Source: CAZNVB01 sp964651495
GTDB lineage: Bacteria; Acidobacteriota; Aminicenantia; Aminicenantales; UBA8522
Reading direction: 5' to 3'
Assembly: GCA_964651495.1 (NCBI GenBank)
Contig: CAZYWP010000032.1
Span: 1-26,237, forward strand
Length of the DNA stretch: 26,237 nt
The notes beneath the pieces are model-generated. The model was given only the letters and a program-made list of their open reading frames with translations, ran no database searches and was not told where the DNA came from. A program made the translations under genes and the position numbers. Numbering within the stretch: the stretch's first letter is position 1; each line of letters begins with the position of its first letter. This document shows, one piece after another, positions 13,455-20,918 of the stretch.

Positions 13455-15619
13455 ACTGCTCTTATTTCGAGCGTATGGTCGCGAAAATCAGTCTCTATGG
13501 AAATGAAATCGTCCTCATAAACGCTTGACCACTCGAAAGGGATTTCCTCTCCGTCCTTGAAAACACTGATTTTTTTCTTCCCTCTCTCTCTGTCCTCGAC
13601 GCCAAAAAATGGCCAGGGGATGAGCACTTTGATCTTCCCCTTTTGGGAGAAGTTGCTGTTATAGCGGACAGCGATCTTTTTTCCCGCTCGGTCCGGCTGA
13701 TAATCATATGCCGCGAACAGGCCGGCCGCCGGAAGAAAAACATGGACCGTGGCGGCGTCCTCGCCGAGCCTGGGCTCGAAGCTGAGGCCGTTTTCTCCCA
13801 GCCGGAAACCGAAATACCCTTCGAACAGGGCTTTGGCCAGGCTTCCGGCGCTCCCGGTGTAGAAATCACTCCCGCGTCCCGCGCCGTCCCTGGTGTCCCA
13901 TTCCCAAAGCCCGCCGTTGGCTGTGTTTTTCCGGATGACCTGGAGGAGCCTGTCTTTCGCCGTCCGGCTGAACCCGGTCTCGAACATGGCGTAGAGCAGC
14001 CGGCCGCCGAACCAGTCCCACTGGCCGCCGTTCTGGTATTCAAAAGGCTCGTCCATCGCCGGATGCTTGAAGAAGCCGCGGGGGTAAGGGGGTAGGAGCG
14101 CGCCGCTGACGGTGGAGACGCCGAACCGCACCTGTCTGGCCAGAGCGGCCTCGATGATCTTCCGGGCTTTGTCTGGGCCGGCCAGGCCGGATATTATCGC
14201 CTGAGCATTGCCGCCCATGGGAAACATGTCGTCTTCGTCAAAATCATGCGGGAACGGGTCGAGGTGGATATGGACGCGATAGAATCCCCGATCTTCCTGC
14301 CAGAGCCGGAGATCGGCGCTCTCTCTCAATTTCTCCGCCTTTTTTCGCCAGGACCCGGCCCGGTCGGTTTTTCCCAGTGAGGTGAACATAGCACACAGCT
14401 CGAGGCATGATTGATAGACCATCGCCTGGTCGTAAATGTCGGCCGTCCAGCGCGTCCTGTCATCCACGTAGATCGCCCGCTGGTCGGCATCCTCCGGGTC
14501 CACGTCGCCCCAGTCGGCGGTATGGGCCCCGGTAATGAGACCGTGTTTTTCGTCCCAGCGCTCGGCAAAGAGATAGAGGAGAGATTTCTCGAGCCGGTCG
14601 AGGATGGCTTGCCCGGCGACTTTCTTTTCTAGCCAATGCCGTCCCTCCGGCCCCTTGATGAGAAAAATCTGGTAAGCCGACTGGACGGCGCTCGCCTCCT
14701 GGTCCGTTTCAACGGTGTTTTTATCCGAGCGGCCCCGGGAATCGACCCAGTCCTCGAGCGATCCCGAGTCCTTCTGAAAGGCCAGATGTTCTTCGAGCCA
14801 GGAGGTGAGGTAATCTTCGGGATAAAAATAGCGCGAACCCGGGATAATCGTCGCGGCGTCCCTTAGCCAGACCTGGGGGTAGCCGGCGCCGGCGGCGAAC
14901 CCGAGGACCGGTCCGGTTCTTCCCTGGAATTCCACCTCGTTTTCCTCCATGGTGAGGCGGATGAGCCGGCCGAGCCTTTCAAATTCAGGGACGCTCGACC
15001 TGAAAGCGGTGTATTTCCCGTAGTCAAGGCTGAGCGGAATATCATCCTCTGTCCGGCGCCTCTTTTCCACGACAAGCGGGAGCCTGAGCGTCCGGCTGCC
15101 TGAATCCTTGAACCAGGCCAGCCCTTCCCGGACCAGGTCGAACTCGAGGACATAGGTGCCCTTGTCCAATGGCGCCTTGACCCGCACGGCGGCCTCGATG
15201 TGTTCTCCGGGCCGCGTGACTTTGGGAAGAGCCGTCCGGGGGTTGTCAAACCTCAGCATTTGGCCCTTTTCATCGAGGAGATGGTAGGAGATCAGGCAGG
15301 GATTTTTCGCTCGGGAAGACCACTCCTGTTTCCCCGTGTTCTTGAGGCTCAGGCCGATTTCAACGGTCCCGCCCTCATAAGCGCGGAGCTCGCTGACCCC
15401 GGCGCTGATGGCTGCGGCATAGTCTGCCCTTCCGTTCTTCCCTTGCCGGACATCCTCCCGCTTCGCGCAGCAGGGACACAAAATCAAACAGAAGTAAAGC
15501 GAGATTAGGAACGAAATTATTCGTGTTCCCCTGTCGTTGCGAGCCGCCTTTGGAGGCGAAGCAATCTCAGTCCGCGTCCGTAATGCTTCGTTCGCGGCGG
15601 CAGCGTCAAGTTCTTTCAT
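13433..15619 (-). CDS. Exported (alpha/alpha)6-barrel glycoside hydrolase-like protein
   Basis: About 728 aa from ATG 15619, which has GAGG 8-9 nt upstream. A hydrophobic segment near 34-50 (IISFLISLYFCLILCPCC) reads as a signal or lipoprotein peptide, though the Cys cluster is not a canonical lipobox. The 33 residues before it come partly from a REP-like repeat. Next is an Ig-like beta domain (about 75-187, LKNTGKQEW), then a predicted six-hairpin catalytic region (about 200-610) with VWLRDAATIIPG, DKNTVETDQEAS, TADWGDVDPEDADQ, MFPMGGNAQ and YQNGGQWDWFGGRLLY, and a C-terminal beta domain. The pattern is like amylo-alpha-1,6-glucosidase, GH15 or GH63 relatives; the exact family and the catalytic acid/base were not fixed. 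Being exported and beside sugar-nucleotide genes, it may trim a surface glycan or degrade external polysaccharide. Confidence 0.75.
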   Translation of the reverse strand: MKELDAAAANEALRTRTEIASPPKAARNDRGTRIISFLISLYFCLILCPCCAKREDVRQGKNGRADYAAAISAGVSELRAYEGGTVEIGLSLKNTGKQEWSSRAKNPCLISYHLLDEKGQMLRFDNPRTALPKVTRPGEHIEAAVRVKAPLDKGTYVLEFDLVREGLAWFKDSGSRTLRLPLVVEKRRRTEDDIPLSLDYGKYTAFRSSVPEFERLGRLIRLTMEENEVEFQGRTGPVLGFAAGAGYPQVWLRDAATIIPGSRYFYPEDYLTSWLEEHLAFQKDSGSLEDWVDSRGRSDKNTVETDQEASAVQSAYQIFLIKGPEGRHWLEKKVAGQAILDRLEKSLLYLFAERWDEKHGLITGAHTADWGDVDPEDADQRAIYVDDRTRWTADIYDQAMVYQSCLELCAMFTSLGKTDRAGSWRKKAEKLRESADLRLWQEDRGFYRVHIHLDPFPHDFDEDDMFPMGGNAQAIISGLAGPDKARKIIEAALARQVRFGVSTVSGALLPPYPRGFFKHPAMDEPFEYQNGGQWDWFGGRLLYAMFETGFSRTAKDRLLQVIRKNTANGGLWEWDTRDGAGRGSDFYTGSAGSLAKALFEGYFGFRLGENGLSFEPRLGEDAATVHVFLPAAGLFAAYDYQPDRAGKKIAVRYNSNFSQKGKIKVLIPWPFFGVEDRERGKKKISVFKDGEEIPFEWSSVYEDDFISIETDFRDHTLEIRAVYLRPTE
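15529..15571. repeat. REP-like interspersed repeat within a coding start
   Basis: Plus-strand text of the form TGTCGTTGCGAGC...GCGAAGCAATCTC surrounds a hairpin CGCCT-TTGG-AGGCG. This is the familiar 'tcattgcgagc / gaagcaatctc' repeat seen in many environmental bacterial genomes, usually between genes. Here, read on the minus strand, it is in frame and would encode EIASPPKAARNDR ahead of the signal peptide of the glycoside hydrolase-like protein. Recognition is from memory of the motif; only one copy is in the window. Confidence 0.6.
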
Positions 15620-15689
15620 CACTTCATTCCTCGTTCTGACTCAGAGCTTGATGCGTCCCTACCCTAACAGCGGCAATCAGTTCTCCTCT

Positions 15690-16676
15690 TCAGCAGATGC
15701 GGGGGAGAAGCTCCGAAGTCAAAGGCTCGAGGAGCCTCAGGCCGCCCGCGGTCGTGGCCAGGAGAAGCTCGCCCGGCCGTCCGACCCGGTCTTCGACCCG
15801 GCCGATGACCGCCGCCCTCCGGCCCAGCGCGTTCTTTTTGATCCGCCCGAGGATCAGGTCGGCTTTTTCCCCGGGGACGGCCAAGACCGCCCGGCCTTCG
15901 CAGGCCAGGTAGAGCGGGTCGATGCCTAACAGCTCACCGGCTCCCCGGACGGCGCGGGAGAGCGGAATGCTCTCCTCGTCGACGACCAGGGAATAGGGGA
16001 GTCTCTCGGCCAGCTCGTAAAGGATGGTGGCCAGTCCTCCCCGGGTGATGTCCCTCATCCACAGCGCTCCCTTTTTCCAGAGGGGGAGGAGATAGGTCAG
16101 GGGAGCACAGTCGCTCCTCACTCGGGCCTCGAAACCGAACTCGCCCCTGGCCAGCATAACGGCCAGGCTGTGCTCGCCGAGCGTCCCGGTGAGGATGATC
16201 TTGTCGCCCGGGCGGATGGATTTCGGGCGGGGCCTGGCGATGATTGTTCCGATGCCCGAGGTGTTGACATAGATTTTATCGGCCTGGCCGCGGCGGACGA
16301 CCTTGGTATCTCCGGTCACGACTTCGACTCCGGCCCGGCGGGCGGACCGGCTGATCGATCTCAAGATCTTTTTCAGGTCATCCCAGGGGAGCCCTTCCTC
16401 GAGTATGAAGGCGAGGGAGATGTAGCGCGGGACGGAGCCCGAGACCACGAGGTCGTTAACCGTCCCGTTGACGGCCAGGGTACCGATATCCCCGCCGGGG
16501 AAAAAAATCGGGTCGACGACATAGCTGTCGGTGGTGAAAGCCACTCCGGGCGGCAGGTGGCTGGCATCGGCCAGATCGGCGAGGTGCGCGTTCCGGAACT
16601 CGGGGACGATGTGCTGAGCGATGAAATCCCGCATCAGCTTGCCGCCGCTCCCGAGCTCCAGGCTGATCCGGCTCAT
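15690..16676 (-). CDS. hypE: Hydrogenase maturation protein HypE
   Basis: Dehydrates a thiocarbamoyl group on its own C-terminal cysteine to thiocyanate, giving the CN ligand for the [NiFe] centre. The 328-aa length is normal. The PurM-like N-terminal domain shows GSGGKLMRDFI (9-19) and GTLAVNGTVNDLVVSG (65-80); the protein ends in the diagnostic PRIC (325-328) with the reactive Cys last. The start overlaps the hypD stop by 4 bp. The partner HypF is not in the window. Confidence 0.97.
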   Translation of the reverse strand: MSRISLELGSGGKLMRDFIAQHIVPEFRNAHLADLADASHLPPGVAFTTDSYVVDPIFFPGGDIGTLAVNGTVNDLVVSGSVPRYISLAFILEEGLPWDDLKKILRSISRSARRAGVEVVTGDTKVVRRGQADKIYVNTSGIGTIIARPRPKSIRPGDKIILTGTLGEHSLAVMLARGEFGFEARVRSDCAPLTYLLPLWKKGALWMRDITRGGLATILYELAERLPYSLVVDEESIPLSRAVRGAGELLGIDPLYLACEGRAVLAVPGEKADLILGRIKKNALGRRAAVIGRVEDRVGRPGELLLATTAGGLRLLEPLTSELLPRIC

Positions 16677-17773
16677 CGTTCACCGTATTTATAATGGACG
16701 AAGCAGGCGCCTTCGAGGGAAACCATGCAGGGGCCGAAGGGAGAATCCGGACGGCATTTTTTTCCGAACAAAGCACACCGGGGAGGCGCAATCAACCCCC
16801 GCAGGACCTCGCCGCAGCGGCAGCCGGGGAGGTCGTCGCTCCCTTCTCCGATCGCCAGCCCGTGCTTCGACCGGGCATCGAATTCCGCGTACTCGGCCTT
16901 GAGCCGAAGCCCGCTCCCGGCGATCCGGCCCAGCCCCCTCCAGGAGGCATCCACCCGGTCGAGCATCTCTTCCATCACTAACCTGGCCAGGGGATTTCCG
17001 TCCGGATGGACCGCCCTCCCGTACTCCAGATAGACCTGCGGGTTCCCCTCTATGATTTGATCGAGGACGGCCGAGATCCCCAGGAGAATGTCGTTCGGCT
17101 CGAACCCGGCCACCGCGCCCGGGATCCGGTATTCGTCGGGAATAAACCGGTAGGGCTCCAGCCCGATGATGGCGCTGACATGCCCGGGGTAGAGAAACCC
17201 GTTGATGATTGTCTCGCCCGCCTCCAGGATGGCGCGCAAGGCCGGGGGTATAAGCCAGAGGGCGGTGAGGACGGAAAAATTCCCTAAACCCCCGGCCGCG
17301 GCTTTTCTGACCGTCAGGGCGATCGACGGAATGGTGGTCTCGAACCCGACGCCGAAGAAAACGACCTGTTTGCCGGGATTGGCCACGGCCAGGTCGATCG
17401 ACTCCTCCGGCGAATAGACGATTCTGACCAGGGAGGAGGGAGCGGGGACGGCCGTCTGGAGGGAGCCTTTCCGGGTCGGCACCCGCGTCATGTCCCCGAA
17501 GGACGCCAGGATGAGGTTCTCTTTCCGGGTGACCAGGTCGAGGCAGGCCTCATGGAAATCGTTCGGGGTGATGCAGACCGGACATCCCGGCCCGGAGACC
17601 ATTTCGACTCCGGCCTCTTCGAGCAGAGCCTTGAGACCATAGCGATGGATGGTCATGGTGTGCGTGCCGCAGACCTCCATGATCCGCAGATGATGCCCAA
17701 GCGGGCCGGTTTTCTGTTTGATTTCCCCGAGCAGCGCGCGGGTGACGGATTTGTCCCGGAGCTCCTTCATCAT
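16673..17773 (-). CDS. hypD: Hydrogenase maturation protein HypD
   Basis: Iron-sulfur scaffold on which HypC and HypD assemble the Fe(CN)2CO unit. It has 366 aa. Conserved blocks are MEVCGTHT (Cys35), GPGCPVC (Cys64, Cys67) and GFETTIPS (143-150). The C-terminal cluster region contains Cys318, Cys320, Cys333, Cys340, Cys349 and Cys357. Two adjacent ATG codons start the gene; AGGAG lies about 10 nt before the first. It lies 12 bp after hypC and overlaps hypE by 4 bp, forming a compact hypCDE operon. Confidence 0.97.
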   Translation of the reverse strand: MMKELRDKSVTRALLGEIKQKTGPLGHHLRIMEVCGTHTMTIHRYGLKALLEEAGVEMVSGPGCPVCITPNDFHEACLDLVTRKENLILASFGDMTRVPTRKGSLQTAVPAPSSLVRIVYSPEESIDLAVANPGKQVVFFGVGFETTIPSIALTVRKAAAGGLGNFSVLTALWLIPPALRAILEAGETIINGFLYPGHVSAIIGLEPYRFIPDEYRIPGAVAGFEPNDILLGISAVLDQIIEGNPQVYLEYGRAVHPDGNPLARLVMEEMLDRVDASWRGLGRIAGSGLRLKAEYAEFDARSKHGLAIGEGSDDLPGCRCGEVLRGLIAPPRCALFGKKCRPDSPFGPCMVSLEGACFVHYKYGER

Positions 17774-17785
17774 CGCCCCCGGCTC

Positions 17786-18013
17786 CTATCCCTCCTGCTT
17801 TCCGGCGATCTCGCGCAGCAGGGAGAGGGTTTCCTGAGCCTCCGCTTCGTCGAGCCTGGAGATGGCAAACCCGGCATGGACGATCACCCAATCTCCAAGC
17901 TTCACGTCCTCTAAGAGGGCGAAATTAACCCGGACTTTGGTCCCGAGATAGTCCACTTTGCCCTGACGGGACTTATCGATTTGGATGATCCTGGCAGGGA
18001 TTCCGAGGCACAT
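17786..18013 (-). CDS. hypC: Hydrogenase maturation chaperone HypC
   Basis: Small 75-aa chaperone that carries the Fe(CN)2CO group with HypD and docks to the hydrogenase large-subunit precursor. The invariant N-terminal MCLGIPA puts the essential Cys at position 2. The middle has VRVNFALLEDVKLGDWVIVHAGFAIS, typical of HypC/HupF, and the tail is a helix rich in Glu and Leu. First gene of the minus-strand hypCDE operon. The 124-bp region shared with uppS shows no convincing promoter in the hypC direction. Confidence 0.97.
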   Translation of the reverse strand: MCLGIPARIIQIDKSRQGKVDYLGTKVRVNFALLEDVKLGDWVIVHAGFAISRLDEAEAQETLSLLREIAGKQEG

Positions 18014-18101
18014 TCAGGTTTTCTCTCTTGGGTTTACTAGCTTACCAAATCCCTTCCCTCTGGTCTATAGGTTGCGTATTTTGTCCTGATTCCAGCCTGT
18101 T

Positions 18102-18131
18102 TTGACAATTGGGGGGGCGAGCCCTTATAAT
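18102..18131 (+). promoter_or_regulatory. Near-consensus promoter of the uppS operon
   Basis: Perfect TTGACA (18102-18107) and perfect TATAAT (18126-18131) are separated by 18 nt that include a run of seven G. The expected transcript start is at about 18138, exactly at the GTG that best fits as the uppS start codon. It should drive uppS-cdsA-dxr-rseP. Confidence 0.75.
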
Positions 18132-18137
18132 GACCCC

Positions 18138-18923
18138 GTGCTCAAGGACTTGGAAGGATTTATCGCTCCGGGGAGCGAAGAGGAGACGCTTGCCCGCCAA
18201 ATCGATTTCTCCCGCCTGCCCCGCCACATCGCCATCATCATGGACGGGAACGGCCGCTGGGCGGAGAGCCGGATGCTCCCCCGGATCGAGGGGCACCGGG
18301 CCGGGGCCAAAGCCGTCCAGGAGACGGTGGAGTCCTGCGCCCGGCTGGGGATCAAGTTCCTGACGCTCTACGCCTTCTCCAAAGAGAACTGGAAAAGGCC
18401 CAAAAGAGAAATCTCCCGCCTCTGGAAGCTCCTCGAGGATTACCTCCGTAAAGAAGATAAGGAATTGATAAAAAATAAGATCCGTCTCCTTACGATCGGC
18501 CAGACGGAAGACATCCCGGCCTCTGTCCGGAGGGAGCTGGAGCGGGTGGAGAGCCTGACCAAAACAATGGACGGGCTGACCATCATCCTGGCCCTCAACT
18601 ACAGCGGTCGCTCGGAGATCGTGGACGCGGTCAGGCGGATCTGCCGAAATGGGGACGTCGACCCCGCCCGGCTGGATGAGGAGACATTTTCGCGCTACCT
18701 CTATACCGCCTCAGTCCCCGATCCCGACCTGCTCATCCGCACCAGCGGCGAGCTTCGCGTCTCCAATTTCCTGCTCTGGCAGATCGCCTACTCGGAAATC
18801 TGGATCACCCCGGTCTACTGGCCCGACTTCCGGAGGAAGCATGTTCTCCAGGCGCTCGTCGACTATCAGAAAAGAGAAAGGAGGTTCGGCGCCGTTCACG
18901 GCCGGCCCGCGCCGAGTGCCTGA
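18138..18923 (+). CDS. uppS: Isoprenyl (undecaprenyl) diphosphate synthase
   Basis: cis-Prenyltransferase that makes the C55 lipid carrier for cell-wall and glycan synthesis from FPP and IPP. Read from GTG 18138 it has 261 aa. Motifs are AIIMDGNGRWAE with Asp36, HRAGAKAV, LYAFSKENWKRP (78-89) and LLIRTSGELRVSNFLLWQ followed by PVYWPDF. A longer reading from TTG 18102 is impossible in practice because that codon is part of the promoter. TTG 18150 is the only other start. Neither has a good ribosome binding site, which suggests a leaderless message. cdsA follows after 30 bp. Confidence 0.93.
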   Translation: MLKDLEGFIAPGSEEETLARQIDFSRLPRHIAIIMDGNGRWAESRMLPRIEGHRAGAKAVQETVESCARLGIKFLTLYAFSKENWKRPKREISRLWKLLEDYLRKEDKELIKNKIRLLTIGQTEDIPASVRRELERVESLTKTMDGLTIILALNYSGRSEIVDAVRRICRNGDVDPARLDEETFSRYLYTASVPDPDLLIRTSGELRVSNFLLWQIAYSEIWITPVYWPDFRRKHVLQALVDYQKRERRFGAVHGRPAPSA

Positions 18924-18953
18924 TTTTCGGCCTCCGGGACTGCGCCGCCTCCG

Positions 18954-19763
18954 ATGACCATCAACAAGCGCCTGCCCACCGCCATTGTCCTCCTGGGCCT
19001 TTTATTCCTGCTGATCCAGTACGGCGGAAGGGTTCTGACTTTCTTAGTCCTCCAGGCCGTCATCGCCGCCGCCCTGGTCGAATTCTATAACCTCGCGGCC
19101 AGAAAAAAGCTCCATCCGCAAAAAATATTGGGGATCATTCTCGCCCTCTGCCTGGGGCTCGCCTTCTTCTTCCGCGCCGAAGTCCAATTCGAGCTGGCCC
19201 TGTTCGGAGTGCTTTTCCTGACCGGAGTCTACTGTCTCTTTTCCTTCACCCGGGTCGAGCATCTGCCCTTCTTTTTCCAGTCCGTGGCCGTCACTTTTTT
19301 CGGCGCTGTCTATCTCGGTTTTACGCTCAATCATTTTTTCCTCATCCGTTTCGAATGGGGCCCCTTTTATGTGTATTTCCTCTGTTCGATCATCTGCCTG
19401 GGGGACACCGGGGCCTATTATCTGGGCAAGCTCCTCGGCCGCCGCAAGATGACTCCGCTGGCCAGCCCGAACAAGACCTGGGAGGGAAGCGCCGGCGGAA
19501 TTCTCTTCGGCGTCCTGGGCGCCTGGGCGGCCCGGCAGATCCTGCTCCCGGATGCGGACCTCTGGAGGGCCCTTCTCATCGGAGCGCTCGTCCATGCGGT
19601 GGCCCAGATGAGCGACCCGCTCGAATCCCTGTTCAAGAGGGCGGTCGGAGTCAAAGACTCCTCCAACATCCTGCCCGGCCACGGCGGATTTCTTGACCGG
19701 ATGGACAGTTTCGTCCTGGCCGCGCCCTTTTTCTATTTTCTCCTCCGCTATTTCTGGAAATGA
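18954..19763 (+). CDS. cdsA: Phosphatidate cytidylyltransferase (CDP-diacylglycerol synthase)
   Basis: Integral membrane enzyme converting phosphatidate and CTP into CDP-diacylglycerol, the branch point of phospholipid synthesis. It has 269 aa with about seven to eight hydrophobic helices. The family signature is complete near the C-terminus: SLFKRAVGVKD then HGGFLDRMDS (about 223-250), with LGDTGAYYLGK and PNKTWEG earlier. No clear ribosome binding site precedes ATG 18954, so translation may depend on uppS. The stop overlaps the dxr start by 4 bp. Confidence 0.95.
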   Translation: MTINKRLPTAIVLLGLLFLLIQYGGRVLTFLVLQAVIAAALVEFYNLAARKKLHPQKILGIILALCLGLAFFFRAEVQFELALFGVLFLTGVYCLFSFTRVEHLPFFFQSVAVTFFGAVYLGFTLNHFFLIRFEWGPFYVYFLCSIICLGDTGAYYLGKLLGRRKMTPLASPNKTWEGSAGGILFGVLGAWAARQILLPDADLWRALLIGALVHAVAQMSDPLESLFKRAVGVKDSSNILPGHGGFLDRMDSFVLAAPFFYFLLRYFWK

Positions 19764-20917
19764 AGAATATCGTCGTGCTGGGTTCGACGGGTTCGATCGG
19801 CACGAACACCCTCGAGCTTGCCGAACGGCTCAAGGACCGGTTCTCGGTCGTCGGACTGGCGGCGGGTTCGAACCTCTCGCTTCTCCGCAAGCAGGTGGAG
19901 AAATTCCGGCCGAAAATCGTCTCCGTTAAGACGAAGGAACAGGCCCTGGAGCTCGGGGAAAGCGTGGGCGGGTTCTCCGTCCGCGTCGTCTATGGGCCCG
20001 AGGGGGCCGCGGAGGTCGCGGCATGGGAAGAAACCGATATCGTCGTCTCCGCCATCACGGGGATCGACGGTCTCGGCCCGACTTTCACCGCCGCTCGGAC
20101 CGGGGCGCGGCTCGCCCTGGCCAACAAGGAATCGATGGTGGTCGCCGGCGCCCTCCTGCAAGCCCAAGCGCGGGCTTCGGGAACCGAGATCATCCCCGTG
20201 GACAGCGAACACAGCGGCATTTTCCAGTGCCTGGCCAAGGAGCGCCGCGAGAACGTCCGCAAAGTCACCCTGACGGCCTCCGGCGGTCCCTTCTTCCAGA
20301 CGCCGCTCGGAGCGATCAAGGAGAAAACGCTCGAAGAGGCGCTCTCCCATCCGCGCTGGAAGATGGGCCGGAAAGTGACAGTCGATTCGGCGACGCTGAT
20401 GAACAAGGGGCTCGAGCTCATCGAAGCGCGCTGGCTTTTCGGGCTGGCGCCGGACGAGTTGGCAGTCCTCATCCACCCGCAGAGTATCGTCCATTCACTG
20501 GTCGAGATGCGGGACGGATCGACCCTGGCTCAGCTCAGCGTCACCGATATGAAAATCCCGATCCAGTACGCCCTGACCTATCCCGAGCGCGAGGAATCCC
20601 CCCTGGCTCCCCTCGATTTGGGCCGGGTCCGGTCGCTTGAGTTCTATGAGGTTGAAGAGAACCGGTATCCGCTCATCCGGCTGGCCCGCCTAGCCCTCAG
20701 GAAGGAGAAAAGCCTGCCCGTGGCGCTCAACGCGGCCAACGAGGTGGCGGTGGCGGCGTTCCTGGACCGCAGGATCGGATTCTCGGACATCGCCGACGTC
20801 GTCGGCGGCGTCCTGGAAAAGCATGACCTGACCGACGTCGGCGGGCTCGAGGACGTCCTCGAGGTTGACCGCCGGACGCGGGCGCAGGCCGAAAATTTCA
20901 TTAGGCAAAGGTTTTAA
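19760..20917 (+). CDS. dxr: 1-deoxy-D-xylulose 5-phosphate reductoisomerase
   Basis: Second step of the MEP isoprenoid pathway: DXP plus NADPH to 2-C-methyl-D-erythritol 4-phosphate. It has 385 aa. Visible are the NADPH site GSTGSIGTNTLE (8-19), ANKESMV, the metal and substrate loop DSEHSGIFQC, ASGGPF, and WKMGRKVTVDSATLMNKG. The ATGA overlap with cdsA indicates coupled translation. It provides precursor for UppS, encoded two genes upstream; ispG downstream is a later step of the same pathway. Confidence 0.97.
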   Translation: MKNIVVLGSTGSIGTNTLELAERLKDRFSVVGLAAGSNLSLLRKQVEKFRPKIVSVKTKEQALELGESVGGFSVRVVYGPEGAAEVAAWEETDIVVSAITGIDGLGPTFTAARTGARLALANKESMVVAGALLQAQARASGTEIIPVDSEHSGIFQCLAKERRENVRKVTLTASGGPFFQTPLGAIKEKTLEEALSHPRWKMGRKVTVDSATLMNKGLELIEARWLFGLAPDELAVLIHPQSIVHSLVEMRDGSTLAQLSVTDMKIPIQYALTYPEREESPLAPLDLGRVRSLEFYEVEENRYPLIRLARLALRKEKSLPVALNAANEVAVAAFLDRRIGFSDIADVVGGVLEKHDLTDVGGLEDVLEVDRRTRAQAENFIRQRF

Positions 20918-20918
20918 A

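Noticed and set aside
18025..18055. Imperfect palindrome in the hypC-uppS intergenic region as an operator
   Set aside because: The arms match only around CTAG with several mismatches; it is not convincing beside the clear promoter nearby.
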